Shown here: positions 46,063 to 55,480 of the stretch, in pieces
How the letters are laid out: every line of letters starts with the position of its first letter
How positions within the stretch are numbered: the first letter of the stretch is position 1
Assembly (NCBI RefSeq): GCF_014649855.1
Contig: NZ_BMTV01000041.1
Span: forward strand, 666 to 56,346
Origin: Streptomyces roseolus
GTDB lineage: Bacteria > Actinomycetota > Actinomycetes > Streptomycetales > Streptomycetaceae
DNA: 55,681 nt
Direction: 5' to 3'
Program-made: the position numbers and the translations under genes
The notes under the pieces: generated by a model
What the model saw: the letters and a program-made list of their open reading frames with translations, nothing else
Databases searched by the model: none
What the model was told of the DNA's origin: nothing

Positions 46063-46163
46063 CACGGCCGGACGGGCGCGGAAGGCGGGCACCTGATCTC
46101 ACCGCCGCCCGGCCTTCCGCACCCTTGCCGCGCAAACCGAAGAAGAAGAGGGGTGGCGGCGAG

Positions 46164-46559
46164 ATGACCCTGCGACGCGAAGCGTTCCTCGGCCACGTGA
46201 CCGAACGCGGCCGGTACGACACTCCGGAGGAAGCCGAGCGCGCGGCCCGCGTGGTGCTCGCACTGCTCGGCGCGCACCTGGTCGGCGACGTCCGTGCCCG
46301 GTTGGCGGCGCGCCTGCCCGAGGCTTTCGCCCTGATCCTGCTCAATCCGCTGCAGAGCGCCGAGCCGTTGTCCCCGGAGCGGTTCGTACGCGCCACCGCC
46401 GCGTGGATCGAGGGCGCCACCGAGCGGACCGCGGCCTGGGACGTCAGCGCCGTGCTGTCCACCGTCGCCGACGCCGCCGGGGAGGAACTGCTGGGCCAGA
46501 TCCTGCTCCAGCTCCCGGCCGGCTACGACCTGCTCTTCGGCCGCCCGCGTCCCATCTGA
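46164..46559 (+). CDS. DUF2267 family protein, first of a tandem pair
   Basis: 131 residues from the ATG at 46164. An upstream in-frame TTG at 46125 would add a Lys-rich head and is less likely. The helical layout is DUF2267: FLGHVTERGRYDTPEEAERAARVVLALLGAHLVGDVRARLAARLPEAFA, then SPERFVRATAAW and a C-terminal LLLQLPAGYDLLFGRP-like end. Function not established; members are often auto-named type III effector protein, which is misleading in Streptomyces. Sits 101 bp after hsp18 and could be co-transcribed with it. A possible 9-bp stem with a long loop (46078-46120) lies between them. Confidence 0.82.
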   Translation: MTLRREAFLGHVTERGRYDTPEEAERAARVVLALLGAHLVGDVRARLAARLPEAFALILLNPLQSAEPLSPERFVRATAAWIEGATERTAAWDVSAVLSTVADAAGEELLGQILLQLPAGYDLLFGRPRPI

Positions 46560-46631
46560 CCACCAGACCACCAGACCGTCCCGCATGCCGGTGCCTGGAC
46601 ACCGGCCAGAGCAAGAAGGGCAACCATCCCA

Positions 46632-47069
46632 GTGATCTCCGACCGGCACGCATCGCTCCAGCAGCCGTACGGGACGCCATACGAGCAGATGCTGGAGAAG
46701 GTCCGCTACGAGGGCGCCTACCCCACCCGCGAGAAGGCCGACGAAGCCGTCCGCCTGGTTCTCGCCGGACTGGGGCGCCAGCTGACCGGCGACGAACGCG
46801 TCGACCTGGCCGGCCGCCTGCCCCTGGAAGCCGCACGCGTGCTGACCATGCAGATCCCCGCCACCGAGCCCCTGACCGGCTGGGCCTTCGTCAAGGACCT
46901 CGCCGCACGCACCGGCGCCTCCCTGGCCACCACCCGCTGGGACACCGGCTCCGTCCTCTCGGCCGTCGCCGCCTACGCAGGACCCGACCTGACCACTCGT
47001 ATCCTGCACCAACTCCCCACCGGCTACGCCCTGCTGTTCGGCCGCGCCGAACTCACCCCGGCCGCGTAA
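46632..47069 (+). CDS. DUF2267 family protein, second of a tandem pair
   Basis: 145 residues from a GTG at 46632 (AGAAGGG about ten bases upstream, weak spacing). Clear paralogue of the preceding gene: same order of motifs (EGAYPTREKADEAVRLVLAGLGRQLTGDERVDLAGRLPLEAARVL, then W-FVKDLAART and ILHQLPTGYALLFGRAEL). The N-terminus has an extra SLQQPYGTPYEQMLEKV segment. The two paralogues are separated by 72 bp and lie downstream of hsp18. Function unknown; stress association is inferred from context only. Confidence 0.82.
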   Translation: MISDRHASLQQPYGTPYEQMLEKVRYEGAYPTREKADEAVRLVLAGLGRQLTGDERVDLAGRLPLEAARVLTMQIPATEPLTGWAFVKDLAARTGASLATTRWDTGSVLSAVAAYAGPDLTTRILHQLPTGYALLFGRAELTPAA

Positions 47070-47376
47070 AGGACGATGTGCGCGCGTGCTCGGGGCGGGC
47101 GCGACGACCCGTACGTCGCTGTCCGCCCCGGTCCGCGTCCCGGCGCCGCGGGGCGTGCGGCACGAGCAGGGGGCGCGGGCTCCGTCCTCGCTGCGGGTCG
47201 GGACGAAGCAGGAGCGGGGCTCGGTGGCAGCCGGCCGGGACAGTACCCCCCTCTGGTCGGCCAGAGCCTGCGGCATGGACAGCGGAGGAGTACCAGGACG
47301 TTCCCTCGACGCGCCCTCGACGCGGAACGTCCCGGCGGCAAGGCTCACCGCCGACCGGGGACCCGCCGGTCCGGCG
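47070..47376. other. Convergent intergenic stretch
   Basis: About 300 bp between the end of the second DUF2267 gene (plus) and the end of the hydrolase gene (minus). No gene and no clear terminator hairpin identified by eye. Confidence 0.45.
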
Positions 47377-48111
47377 TCACTTCAGATGCCGGGTGAAGAA
47401 CCGGGCCGCGGCGTCCCCCGCGTGCTGCGGGACGCCGGTGTGCCCGCCCATGTTGGCGTGCAGGGTCTTCTCCTCGGAGCCGAAGGCGTCGAACAGGTCG
47501 AGGGCCGCCTGCCGGTCGTTCCCTTCGTCGTCCCACTGCAACAGGACGTGCAGAGGAATGGTGACCTGCCGCGCCTCCTCGAACATGACGCGGGGCACGA
47601 AACTCCCGGCGAACAGAACAGCGGCCGAGACGCGCGGCTCCACCACCGCCAGCCGGACTCCGATGGAGATCACGCCCCCCGAGTACCCGACCGGGCCGCC
47701 GATCCCGGGCAGCGCGAGAAGGGCGTCCAGGGCGGTCTGCCATTCCGGGACCGACCTGTCGACCAGCGGCAGGACGAGGGCGTCGATGATCTCGTCGCCG
47801 ACCGGCTCACCGGCCCTCATGGCCCGGCGCAGGTCGGCGACCGCCTGCTCGGCGGAAGGCAGGCGGGGCCGGTCGCCGCTTCCGGGGAGCTCGAGGGTGG
47901 CCGTGGCGAAGCCGTCCGCCGCGGAACGCCGGGCCCGGGCCGCCAACCGGGGGTACGCCGTGCGCAGGCCGAGGGGAGGAGGACCGAGCAGGATCAGCGG
48001 CGCCGGCGCGGATGCCGGTACGGGCGTCCAGAGGATGCCGGGAATCCCACCGAGGGTGAACGCGCGCTCAAGGACACCATCGTCGAGGAGGTGTTCGGAA
48101 GTGAAGTGCAT
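47377..48111 (-). CDS. Alpha/beta hydrolase (dienelactone hydrolase-like)
   Basis: 244 residues from the ATG at 48111 (MHFTSEHLL), preceded by AAAGG at seven bases. An in-frame ATG at 48135 is possible. Alpha/beta-hydrolase fold: oxyanion region LILLGPPPLG near 39-48, nucleophile elbow GYSGG with Ser144, acid residue in QWDDEGND near 192-199, and catalytic His224 in MGGHTGVPQH. The layout and GxSGG elbow resemble dienelactone-hydrolase-type proteins. Substrate unknown. Convergent with the DUF2267 genes. Confidence 0.85.
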   Translation of the reverse strand: MHFTSEHLLDDGVLERAFTLGGIPGILWTPVPASAPAPLILLGPPPLGLRTAYPRLAARARRSAADGFATATLELPGSGDRPRLPSAEQAVADLRRAMRAGEPVGDEIIDALVLPLVDRSVPEWQTALDALLALPGIGGPVGYSGGVISIGVRLAVVEPRVSAAVLFAGSFVPRVMFEEARQVTIPLHVLLQWDDEGNDRQAALDLFDAFGSEEKTLHANMGGHTGVPQHAGDAAARFFTRHLK

Positions 48112-49141
48112 GGCCGTGCCTTTCGGAAGTGCCATGGAACGGCGCTCCCGGACGACCTATCGCCCGACCGTGACCCCGGAGGAGAGCACCCCTGTCGATA
48201 CGTTCACGGGTACCACCTCCTCGTTCTCTCGCACGGCCGCCGAAAACGTAGCAGCGGCCATCCCGGTCCGCCAATGATTTTCCGAAAGGCCCCGCGGCCG
48301 AGGCCCACGGCACCGGAACACCACGCGGCGCCCGCGGGCGTCGTCACGACTCCCCCATGACGGCCCTGCCACCACCAGGCACCCCGGCGCTGTCACTTCT
48401 CTTCGCCGTCCGGCAAGACGCCACGGACGCCGGCCCGCTCCCGCGCGGACGGGGCGGCCCTCGCCGCCTTCCGTACGGTCCCGCGGGAGGTGTCGGCCCT
48501 CCCCTCCCGCGCGGTGACCACCCCCGCAGACGGGTGGGCGCGGGGGCACGCCACGCCGGCGGCCTCCTTCCGGCCCTGATACCGGCCGCCGCACCTCCAC
48601 GACCGGCAGCGACCCCAGCGGCCGAGAACCCGAGCGGCTGGGGATCGGAGCGTCTCGCACGCCGCGCCCCGACGCGCTCCTGACCAGGGTGAGTTCCGCG
48701 GTGAGGGGCGGGGTGGGGACCGGGGCGTGATCGCCGGAGCGGCGGGGGCGACACCCGGTTTGGGGGGGCGATGGGGCGGGCCCGTCGCCTGCGGCCCGAA
48801 GGCTTCGGGTGTGCCGAGCCCGGCCGCCGACAGAGTGGACGCGGCGGCCGTCGCGGGAACGTTCCTGACCTAAAATCTTTGGTCGGATTCGACTTTCACC
48901 ATTGATCGAAAGACGTGGGGGCGCGGCGGCGCCTTCGATCTTGAGGTGTGGGAGCCAGGTGTCCAGGCGTACTGCTTCAGAGCGTGCGGGGATGCCCGGC
49001 ACCGTTCGATGGGTTCGGTGGACGCCCGGCCCCGGACCTGGCCCCGGTCTCGGCCCTGGACCGGGACCGGGGCCGACACCGGGTTGCGCAATGCTCACGA
49101 GCGGCCGGGGCGGGGGCTTGCGGCCGCTCGGGGGCGGAGTG
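48112..49141. other. Gene-free stretch with a possible short leader frame
   Basis: No normal-size gene supported. On the minus strand a GTG at 48207 is preceded by AGGAGG at eight bases and opens a 16-codon frame (VNVSTGVLSSGVTVGR) that stops at 48157, 45 bases before the hydrolase start. Elsewhere there is a G/C-rich CCGG repeat stretch (49020-49085) and an AT-richer patch at 48870-48910. Nothing else recognised. Confidence 0.35.
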
Positions 49142-50122
49142 TCAGTCCTCGATGGCCGGCGGGGGTTCGCTCTGGTAGCTCGACAGGCTGAAGTGCTTCC
49201 TCATGAGCTTGCGCCAGGTGCCGTCGGAGACCATCTCCCCCAGAGCCTTGTTGATCTGGGTTTTGAGCTCGGCGTCGCCCTTCTTGAGGCCGATGCCGTA
49301 GTTCTCGTCGCTCAGGGAGAGGCCGACGAGCTTGAACTTGCCCCAGTGCTGCTGCTGGGAGGCGTAGCCGGCCAGGATGGCGGCGTCCGTGGTCACCGCG
49401 TCGACCTTCTTGTCCTCCAGACCCTTCAGGCACTCGGAGTAGCCGCCGAACTGCTGCAGGGCCGCCTTCGGGGCCAGCTTCTCCTTGACGTTGAGCGCGG
49501 AGGTCGAGCCGGTGACCGAGCAGAGCTTCCTGGAGTTGAGGTCCTCGACTTTGGTGATCGAGACCTCGTCGCCGCGGACCAGCAGGTCCTGGTGGGTCAG
49601 GAAGTACGGGCCCGCGAAGTCGACCTCCTTCAGGCGCTTCTCGTTGATCGAGTAGCTCGCCACGACGAACCTGACGTCACCGCTCTTGATGAGGTTCTCG
49701 CGCTGCGCCGACGGGGCTTCCTTCCAGACGATGTCGTCCTCGGAGTACCCCAGCTTCCCGGCGACGTACGTGGCGACGTCGACGTCGAAGCCCGTGTGAC
49801 CGTCCGCGGTCCGCAGACCCAGGCCCGGCTGGTCGAACTTGATGCCGATGGCGATCTTCTCGTCCTTGCCGTCGAGGTCCGACCCGAGGCCGCACGCGGT
49901 GGCGGTCAGGGCGAGGACGACGGTGCCGGCGACGGCGCCGACCGGGCGGATGCCGCGGAGTTTCGCGGGAGCGACGGCGGCTTCACCCCGGCCGTGCGCG
50001 CGGCTCGTGTCCTGTCGCACGCGCAGCACGCCGCAGCGCTTCTTCGCTCCGGACGGGACGACCGGATCCTCCTGTGCCCGGGATGGTTCCTCGTGCTCCT
50101 CGGACACTGCCACTGCGCTCAT
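49142..50122 (-). CDS. Glutamate-type ABC transporter substrate-binding lipoprotein
   Basis: 326 residues, family 3 solute-binding protein for polar amino acids. Key stretches: IAIGIKFDQPGLGLRTADGHTGFDVDVATYVAGKLG near 89-125, then FVVASYSINEKRLKEVDFAGPYFLTHQDLLV and KLCSVTGSTSALNV, as in Streptomyces glutamate binding proteins. Hydrophobic segment at about 58-76 followed by Cys77 (TATACG) gives a lipobox, so the mature protein should be tethered to the outer face of the membrane. The N-terminal 57 residues before the hydrophobic segment are long, charged and unusual for a signal sequence. GGAG lies ten bases before the ATG. No permease or ATPase gene is adjacent, so it is an orphan binding protein. 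Confidence 0.88.
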   Translation of the reverse strand: MSAVAVSEEHEEPSRAQEDPVVPSGAKKRCGVLRVRQDTSRAHGRGEAAVAPAKLRGIRPVGAVAGTVVLALTATACGLGSDLDGKDEKIAIGIKFDQPGLGLRTADGHTGFDVDVATYVAGKLGYSEDDIVWKEAPSAQRENLIKSGDVRFVVASYSINEKRLKEVDFAGPYFLTHQDLLVRGDEVSITKVEDLNSRKLCSVTGSTSALNVKEKLAPKAALQQFGGYSECLKGLEDKKVDAVTTDAAILAGYASQQQHWGKFKLVGLSLSDENYGIGLKKGDAELKTQINKALGEMVSDGTWRKLMRKHFSLSSYQSEPPPAIED

Positions 50123-50469
50123 CGGTCTCTTGCTCCGTCTTCCTCGATTGAGAGGACACTAGAGACCCATTCGAAGGATCGTCATCACATCTGAGCGGAA
50201 ATTGAGGTGGCACACCGCCCGCGACCTGCGCACCCGCGTGCGAGGCGGTCGTCCTCGCCCCCGCCGCACCCGCGCTCCCGGCTGCGCGGAGGCCCCGTCC
50301 CCGCTGCGCCTGCCGCCGGACTGCGGGGGGCTCTGTACGCGAGATCGGACAGCACTTGTTCACCAGATCGGGAGTCATGTGGTCCGCTCTCTCGAATCAA
50401 AAAGCTCACGAGTTCGTACGGCACGGGTGCGGGTGATCATGGCCGATGTGGTGACTTAGGGTTTCCGCC
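50123..50469. other. Divergent intergenic region
   Basis: Separates the leftward binding-protein gene from the rightward DUF1963 gene and must contain both promoters. An AT-richer patch lies at 50385-50420. I could not define promoter boxes or a clear dyad. Confidence 0.4.
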
Positions 50470-51489
50470 ATGAGCAGAACTACGCCGCCGCGCCCGGTGC
50501 ACATTGAGGGGCTCTTCCCAAAGCTGGGGGCGTTCCGTGGTGTGACGACCCGCCTACACCCGCGGCCGGGGCGTCCGGACGCATCGGTCAGCTCAATCGG
50601 CGGACCTCTGCTGTGGCCGGCCGACGAACCGTGGCCGGTCTGCACCGAGCCGCACAAGCGCAGTAGTGGATACCGCGTCGCGGACATCCGTCGCGCGCGT
50701 CAGGTGCTCGCCGACGCCTGGGCCCGTGACCGACCCAGCGACGAGGAACGGGTCCTGCTCAAGGACCTCGGCCGCAGGCACCGCGAACGGGAGATCGCCG
50801 ACACCGATCCGATCCCGCTGATCGGCTTGGTCCAGCTGTACCGCCGGGACGTGCCCGGCCTTCCGCCGGGCCCGGACGGCTGCGACCTGCTCCAGGTCCT
50901 CTGGTGCCCGTTCGAGGCACATGGCCCGAGCCGCTACGGCGTGGCCCCGCACGTGCACTGGCGCCGTTCCGACCAGGTCACTGTGCCGCTGGACGCTCCG
51001 CCGCTGCCCGCGCTGGTCGGCTTCGAGGGCGCGGTCGCCGAACCGTGCGTGCTGCACCCCGAGCAGGTCGTCACCTACCCGTACGCCAGCTCGCTGCCGG
51101 CCAGGCTGTGGAGAAGGGTCGACGCCTGGGAGGATGCGGAGGAACGCAAGGCGGAAAAGCGCGGCCTGGACGACAAGCTGGTCACCTACCACCATGACCT
51201 GTCGATTCCACAGGGCTGCCGGGTGGGGGGATTCCCCTCCTGGCGCACGACCGACCCCCACCCGATGACCTGCGATGCCTGTGCCGCACCGATGGACCTA
51301 CTGCTGACCGTCGACAGCCGCGAGTGGGACGGCGCCGACGGCAGCTGGATGCCCGCCGAAGAGTGGGATGTCGCCGAGCACCTTCGGGACAGCCGCCCCA
51401 CACAGCTCACGATCGGCCGAGACGGCCTGCTGAACATCTTCGCCTGCCCCACCGAGCCGGGGCACCCGCACCGATGGAGCCTCCAATAG
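50470..51489 (+). CDS. DUF1963-type protein
   Basis: 339 residues, start ATG at 50470 with only a weak AGGG before it. Features of the DUF1963 (YwqG-like) family: GGPLLWPADEPWPVC near 43-58, PLIGLVQLYRRDVPGLPPG near 112-130, then a beta-rich middle, YHHDLSIPQGCRVGGFPSW near 238-258, and a C-terminal LLLTVDS-...-GDGxLNIF-like end with HPHRWSLQ. A CDACAAPM pair of cysteines near 268-275 could bind a metal but is only a single CxxC. Family function is unknown. No neighbours suggest a role. Confidence 0.78.
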   Translation: MSRTTPPRPVHIEGLFPKLGAFRGVTTRLHPRPGRPDASVSSIGGPLLWPADEPWPVCTEPHKRSSGYRVADIRRARQVLADAWARDRPSDEERVLLKDLGRRHREREIADTDPIPLIGLVQLYRRDVPGLPPGPDGCDLLQVLWCPFEAHGPSRYGVAPHVHWRRSDQVTVPLDAPPLPALVGFEGAVAEPCVLHPEQVVTYPYASSLPARLWRRVDAWEDAEERKAEKRGLDDKLVTYHHDLSIPQGCRVGGFPSWRTTDPHPMTCDACAAPMDLLLTVDSREWDGADGSWMPAEEWDVAEHLRDSRPTQLTIGRDGLLNIFACPTEPGHPHRWSLQ

Positions 51490-52072
51490 GCGGGGGCGAG
51501 CTTCTCGGACCGGGCGCTGTCACCTCCCGTGAACATCGAACACACCGCGCAGGTGCCTCCCGAACTCGTGAGTAACTGACTTCACAACTCGGAACAGAGC
51601 CACTGCGGGGCCGCTCGCCGTCCTGCGACCAGGATCGCCGGCGGGTGGGGCGCGGGTGGCGGCCTCCCCGCCGGGGGGCATCGGGGGTCGGCCGCGCACA
51701 CGGCCGAGGAATTCTGTTCCAGGTCTGTCGGCACTCCGCTCCGACGTCCGCTCACGGCAGCGTCTCGTCGTCGCGGGCCGCCCGGCCGGGCCCGCGGGAG
51801 CGGAGAGCAGGGCGCCACATCCACTGTCCATCACACGGCAAGCTCGGAAGCGGGAAGCGGGAAGCGGGAAGCGGGAAGGGGACAGTTCTGCCCTCCTTGT
51901 GGAGGGGCGGGCCTGTCCCTGCGGGCAGGGAAGCGGAGCATACCGATCACGCAGGCGCTACGACCACGGCTTGCCGCGGCAGGCCGGCGGGATCAGCGAC
52001 GCCCGCCCCGGTGCCCTGTGTGTCAGTGGGCCGGGGAGTGATGCTTGCGTTCGAGGCCGGTGGAGAGGGGCT
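51490..52072. other. Gene-free stretch with a heptanucleotide repeat
   Basis: No supported gene. Contains the GGAAGCG heptamer array at 51846-51880. The end of the stretch supplies the ribosome-binding site of the next gene. Confidence 0.5.
51846..51880. repeat. Heptanucleotide tandem repeat (GGAAGCG)
   Basis: Four perfect copies and one imperfect copy of GGAAGCG in direct tandem. Lies in non-coding DNA about 190 bp upstream of the DUF5959-like gene. A different heptamer array occurs at 53890-53945. Confidence 0.92.
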
Positions 52073-52495
52073 GTGGCGGAAGACGATCTGGGCACGCTGA
52101 TTTATCTGGCCGATCCGCCGGGGACGAGCGGTCACGTCGTCTCGCTGCGGGTGCTGGAGCCGCCGTCCCCCGGCAGGGCCTTCTTGGACTGCGAGTTCGT
52201 CGTGGAGACCGATACGGTCAGGGGCAGCTTCCCCGTCCACGTGACGTCCGACGACCTCGATGATTGGGAAGAGGCTCTGGAGGCACTTGCGGGGAATCGG
52301 TTCGTGTCGTGGCTGAACTCGGGACGAACGGTGCAGTTCAGGATCAAGCCGGTGAGCCCTGATGTGATCACGGTGTCCGTCCATGACGGCCCGTCGTCAC
52401 AGGTGACGGTCAGCGTGCCCCTCTTTCCGGCGACCGGCTGGATCGATGATCAGCGTGCGCGTCTCGAAGAGGTGCGACGCCTGTTCTCCGGCTGA
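52073..52495 (+). CDS. DUF5959-like protein
   Basis: 140 residues from a GTG at 52073 with an excellent GGAGAGGGG five bases upstream. The frame is open upstream but unlike protein. Content: LIYLADPPGTSGHVVSLRVLEPPS near 8-31, DCEFVVETDTVRGSFPVHVTSDDLDDWEEALEAL near 39-72, SGRTVQFRI, ITVSVHDGPSSQVTVSVPL, and a C-terminal GWIDDQRARLEEVRRLF. This beta-rich pattern resembles the small Streptomyces DUF5959 family; assignment is from memory of the pattern only. No signal peptide. Function unknown. Confidence 0.68.
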   Translation: MAEDDLGTLIYLADPPGTSGHVVSLRVLEPPSPGRAFLDCEFVVETDTVRGSFPVHVTSDDLDDWEEALEALAGNRFVSWLNSGRTVQFRIKPVSPDVITVSVHDGPSSQVTVSVPLFPATGWIDDQRARLEEVRRLFSG

Positions 52496-54104
52496 CCGCC
52501 CTGTCCGGCGCTGCTCACCGTGTTCGTCAACCGGCTGTCTGCTGTTCGGCGCGTGCCCGGACAGTGGCGAGGCCGTAGGAGCGGTGCCCGTTTCCATGAC
52601 GCTGCCGCCGAAGGCGAGCCGGTCGAGGATCGCCGCGCAGGGGGCGGTGAAGAGCCTCCTCGCACCTGAAGGAAGCAACTCCGTCGAGCCACCGGATGCC
52701 TGGCCTTGCCGGGCCGTCCCGTCCCGTCCCGTGCGGGGAACGGAAGGCCGGTCGGGAAACGGGGGCCGGTGGTCGAGGGCGCCCACAGGCTCAGGCAGCA
52801 GCGGCGTGCCGCCGACTGGAGGTCCTGAGGACGGGTCACCCGTACGCGAGCAAGAAGCGTGCCGTACGGACCGAGCCGCCCTCGCGCTTAGGGAGCAGCT
52901 CCGGCTCGCGTCCGCCCGAACTCTGCGTTCAGGCCCCTCACGGGTACGGGGCAGGTCCATGGGCTGCAGTTCCGCCCAGCACGAGCCGCCTCCTGAACCG
53001 TTTCCGGCGAAACGGACGGAGTGCCCGATGTGGACTGCCCCCTGGCCAGGGCAGGGTGCCGTTGTCCGCCGACCCCAAGAACCGGGGTCGGTCGCCGGGC
53101 TCAGGCATGCCGGGCCGCCTGCTCTGCGGCTGCGGGGCGGGCGGTCCCACGTCCGGACGGAGGCCGTCCGCGCAGCCGGCCTCACCATGGGGCGACCCGG
53201 GGCAGGTGGGCGGGCGAGGAGCAGGTGACGTAGAGAGCGACGGGCCGACCTCCTGGGCCCGCCGGGGGCCGCCCTTCCCGGCGAGCCAGACCGTCGCCCT
53301 CACGCCGTACGGCGTCCTCCCGGTCAAAGGCCCGGAACCTCGGAGAGGGAGAGGCGGCGGCCCGGTCCGGGGGTAACTTCCTTTACGAACTGGGCGGTTC
53401 GGGCACGGGCGGGCTTTCATCCGCCACCTTTCGCCAGGGCACGCAGACGCGTCGCACGATCTGTGCCGTCGTTGTCTCGATCATGGATGGACATGGCGAC
53501 TCCGCACCGCTGGCCAGCTTGACCGGTGCCTACTGGCTCGATTCCCCCTCGTTCTCCTGCGGGAGCACGGCGTTCGGTGTACCGCCGCCGAAGCGTCTGT
53601 GTGTCTGCTCTCCGAGCAGAAACGTAACCTCCGGCAGCGTCCCCGCTCGGGGAACGGCCCGGTGGGCTGCGGTCACCACGGTCCGGGGGCGTGACGGCCC
53701 AGGGGGTTCCGTCGGGGCCGGCGGACGCGAGGGCCGACTTGCCGCAGTAGCGGTGCCCCGTGGCGTTCGCACGTCGACGTGACGGGGCATCGTGACGGCC
53801 ATGCTCCTGCGGAGAGATCCGCGGGAGCATGGCCTGGCTGAGGGGGCGGTGCTTCGCCCGCTTCCTCCTGCCCGTTGTCAGTTGCCGGTTGCCTGCTGCC
53901 TGCTGCCTGCTGCCTGCTGCCTGCTGCCTGCTGCCTGCTGCCTGCTGCCGGGGAAGCCTTGCCGGATTCGCGTACGTCCTGGACGAGTCGGGTGGTGGCG
54001 CCGTGATCACCGAGGGGGTGTGCGGGGTCCCTGTCTGGGGACTGGGGACGGGAGGCTTGCGGCCCCCATGGGGGCCGGTGCGTTCACGCGGGGGTGGGTG
54101 GGGG
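52496..54104. other. Long gene-free stretch with a heptanucleotide array
   Basis: About 1.6 kb in which I find no intact gene. Several frames are open, including one on the minus strand across the heptamer array (Gln-Gln-Ala-Ala-Gly-Ser-Arg repeats), but none has good starts or family features. Local composition at 53.4-53.8 kb is less biased than in the coding regions. May be a decayed region. Confidence 0.45.
53890..53945. repeat. Heptanucleotide tandem repeat (TGCCTGC)
   Basis: Eight perfect direct copies of TGCCTGC followed by a degenerate copy. Non-coding context, about 160 bp from the end of the MFS transporter gene. On the minus strand the unit can be written GGCAGCA, similar in shape to the GGAAGCG heptamer at 51846. 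Confidence 0.93.
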
Positions 54105-55445
54105 TCAGGCTTTGGCCGGTGCGGGTGCCGGGTCCGGCGCCGGGGCGGCAGGGGCCGGGGCGGGATGGGGGGCGGGCTTGCGGGGCCTTAGGTCGGGGAT
54201 GAGGCGCAGGCCGGGGCTGAGGGTGCTGTAGCAGGCCAGGGCCAGCAGGAGGGCGGAGTTGGCGAGCAGGACCGTGGCCGGGCCGGTGTGGGCGAGCAGG
54301 GTGCTGGTGAGCAGGGGGCCGAAGGGAATGATCAGGGCGGGGATGAGACCGCAGGCGGTCTGGACGCGGCCCTGGAGGTGGTCGGGGATGGCGTGCAGGC
54401 GGGCGGCGGAGATGACGGCGTTGGCGGCCGGGGTGGCCAGGCTGCACGCTCCGATGACCAGGGCGAGGGCGACGGTGTTGTCGCTCAGGGCCAGCAGGGG
54501 GGTGAACAGGGCGGTGCTCCAGCACACCAGGAGGACCAGGGTGCGCGGGGGCAGGGTGGTCGTGGTGCGGGCGGCGATCAGGGAGCCGACGAGGTTGCCC
54601 GCGCCGGAGGCGGCGATGATGACCGCGTTGTGGAAGCCGCCCGAGGCGGCGTGGGCGCCGCCGGCGACCAGGACCAGGACGATGCCGCTGAACGCGAGGT
54701 TGACCAGGGCGGCGTTGACCAGGGTGTAGCGCAGGAAGGGACTGCGGCGTACCTCCCGCCAGCCGGTGCCCAGGTCTTTGACGAGGCTCGGGGCGGGCGG
54801 GGCGGTTGTGGTGGTCGGGCGTCCGGCAGGCAGGCGTACCAGTGCCACGCACACGGTGGAGGCGAGGTAGGACAGGGCGTCGACGAGGAAGGGCAGGGCG
54901 GGGGCGACGGTGTACAGAGCAGCGCCGATGAGCGGGCCGGCGAGGGTGACGGCGGCCGAACGGGCCTGGCTCAGGGAGAGGGCCGCCGGGAGCTGCTCGC
55001 GCGGGACGACGTGGCGCAGGGCGGCGGAGGCGGCGGGGTTGAAGGGGGCGCTGAAGACGCTGTTGACGACGGCCACGCACAGGGCGAGGGGCAGGCTGAC
55101 CCGGTCGGTCAGGACGGCGGCCGTCATCACCAGGTAGGCCAGGGCGCGGGCGACGTCGCTGATGATCAGGACCAGTTTGCGCGGCAGACGGTCGACCAGG
55201 ACGCCGGCGGGCAGGCCTGCCAGGACGGAGGCGAGGATCTCGGTGAAGGTCACCAGGCCGAAGGCGGTGACCGATCCGGTGGCATGGAGCACCACCAGGG
55301 GCAGGGCGATGGCGCTGGCCTGGGAGCCGAAGCCCGAGAGGGCGTGCGCGAGCCACAGCCGCTGGTAGTCCCGGTTGCGGTGCAGGGGGGTGGGCGCGAG
55401 GGCCTGCGGGGGGAGGGGGGCGGGGGCTGACGTGGGGTCCGGCAT
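54105..55445 (-). CDS. MFS exporter next to a lanthipeptide-like precursor
   Basis: 446-residue major facilitator protein with about 12 hydrophobic segments. Starts at the ATG at 55445 with AGGAG eight bases upstream. The N-terminus reads NRDYQRLWLAHALSGFGSQASAIALPLVVL, followed by an A-type loop with AGVLVDRLPRKLVLIISD (near 68-85), typical of proton-driven drug or peptide exporters. The C-terminal tail is Pro/Ala-rich (APAPAAPAPDPAPAPA). It lies directly downstream of the small peptide gene on the same strand, separated by 86 bp containing a strong hairpin, so it probably shares the transcript and may export or give immunity to the peptide product (inference). Confidence 0.88.
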   Translation of the reverse strand: MPDPTSAPAPLPPQALAPTPLHRNRDYQRLWLAHALSGFGSQASAIALPLVVLHATGSVTAFGLVTFTEILASVLAGLPAGVLVDRLPRKLVLIISDVARALAYLVMTAAVLTDRVSLPLALCVAVVNSVFSAPFNPAASAALRHVVPREQLPAALSLSQARSAAVTLAGPLIGAALYTVAPALPFLVDALSYLASTVCVALVRLPAGRPTTTTAPPAPSLVKDLGTGWREVRRSPFLRYTLVNAALVNLAFSGIVLVLVAGGAHAASGGFHNAVIIAASGAGNLVGSLIAARTTTTLPPRTLVLLVCWSTALFTPLLALSDNTVALALVIGACSLATPAANAVISAARLHAIPDHLQGRVQTACGLIPALIIPFGPLLTSTLLAHTGPATVLLANSALLLALACYSTLSPGLRLIPDLRPRKPAPHPAPAPAAPAPDPAPAPAKA

Positions 55446-55480
55446 GGGTCTGCTCTCCTTTCCGGGTTCGGGAAACGGCC

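Noticed and set aside
46078..46120. Inverted repeat after hsp18 as a terminator
   Set aside because: The 9-bp arms are separated by a 25-base loop and followed by no T-run; too weak to call.
53417..54010. Minus-strand frame across the heptamer array, considered as a transposase remnant or repeat protein
   Set aside because: The Gln-Ala-Gly-Ser-Arg repeats come from the DNA heptamer, there is no DDE or other transposase motif, and no ribosome-binding site.
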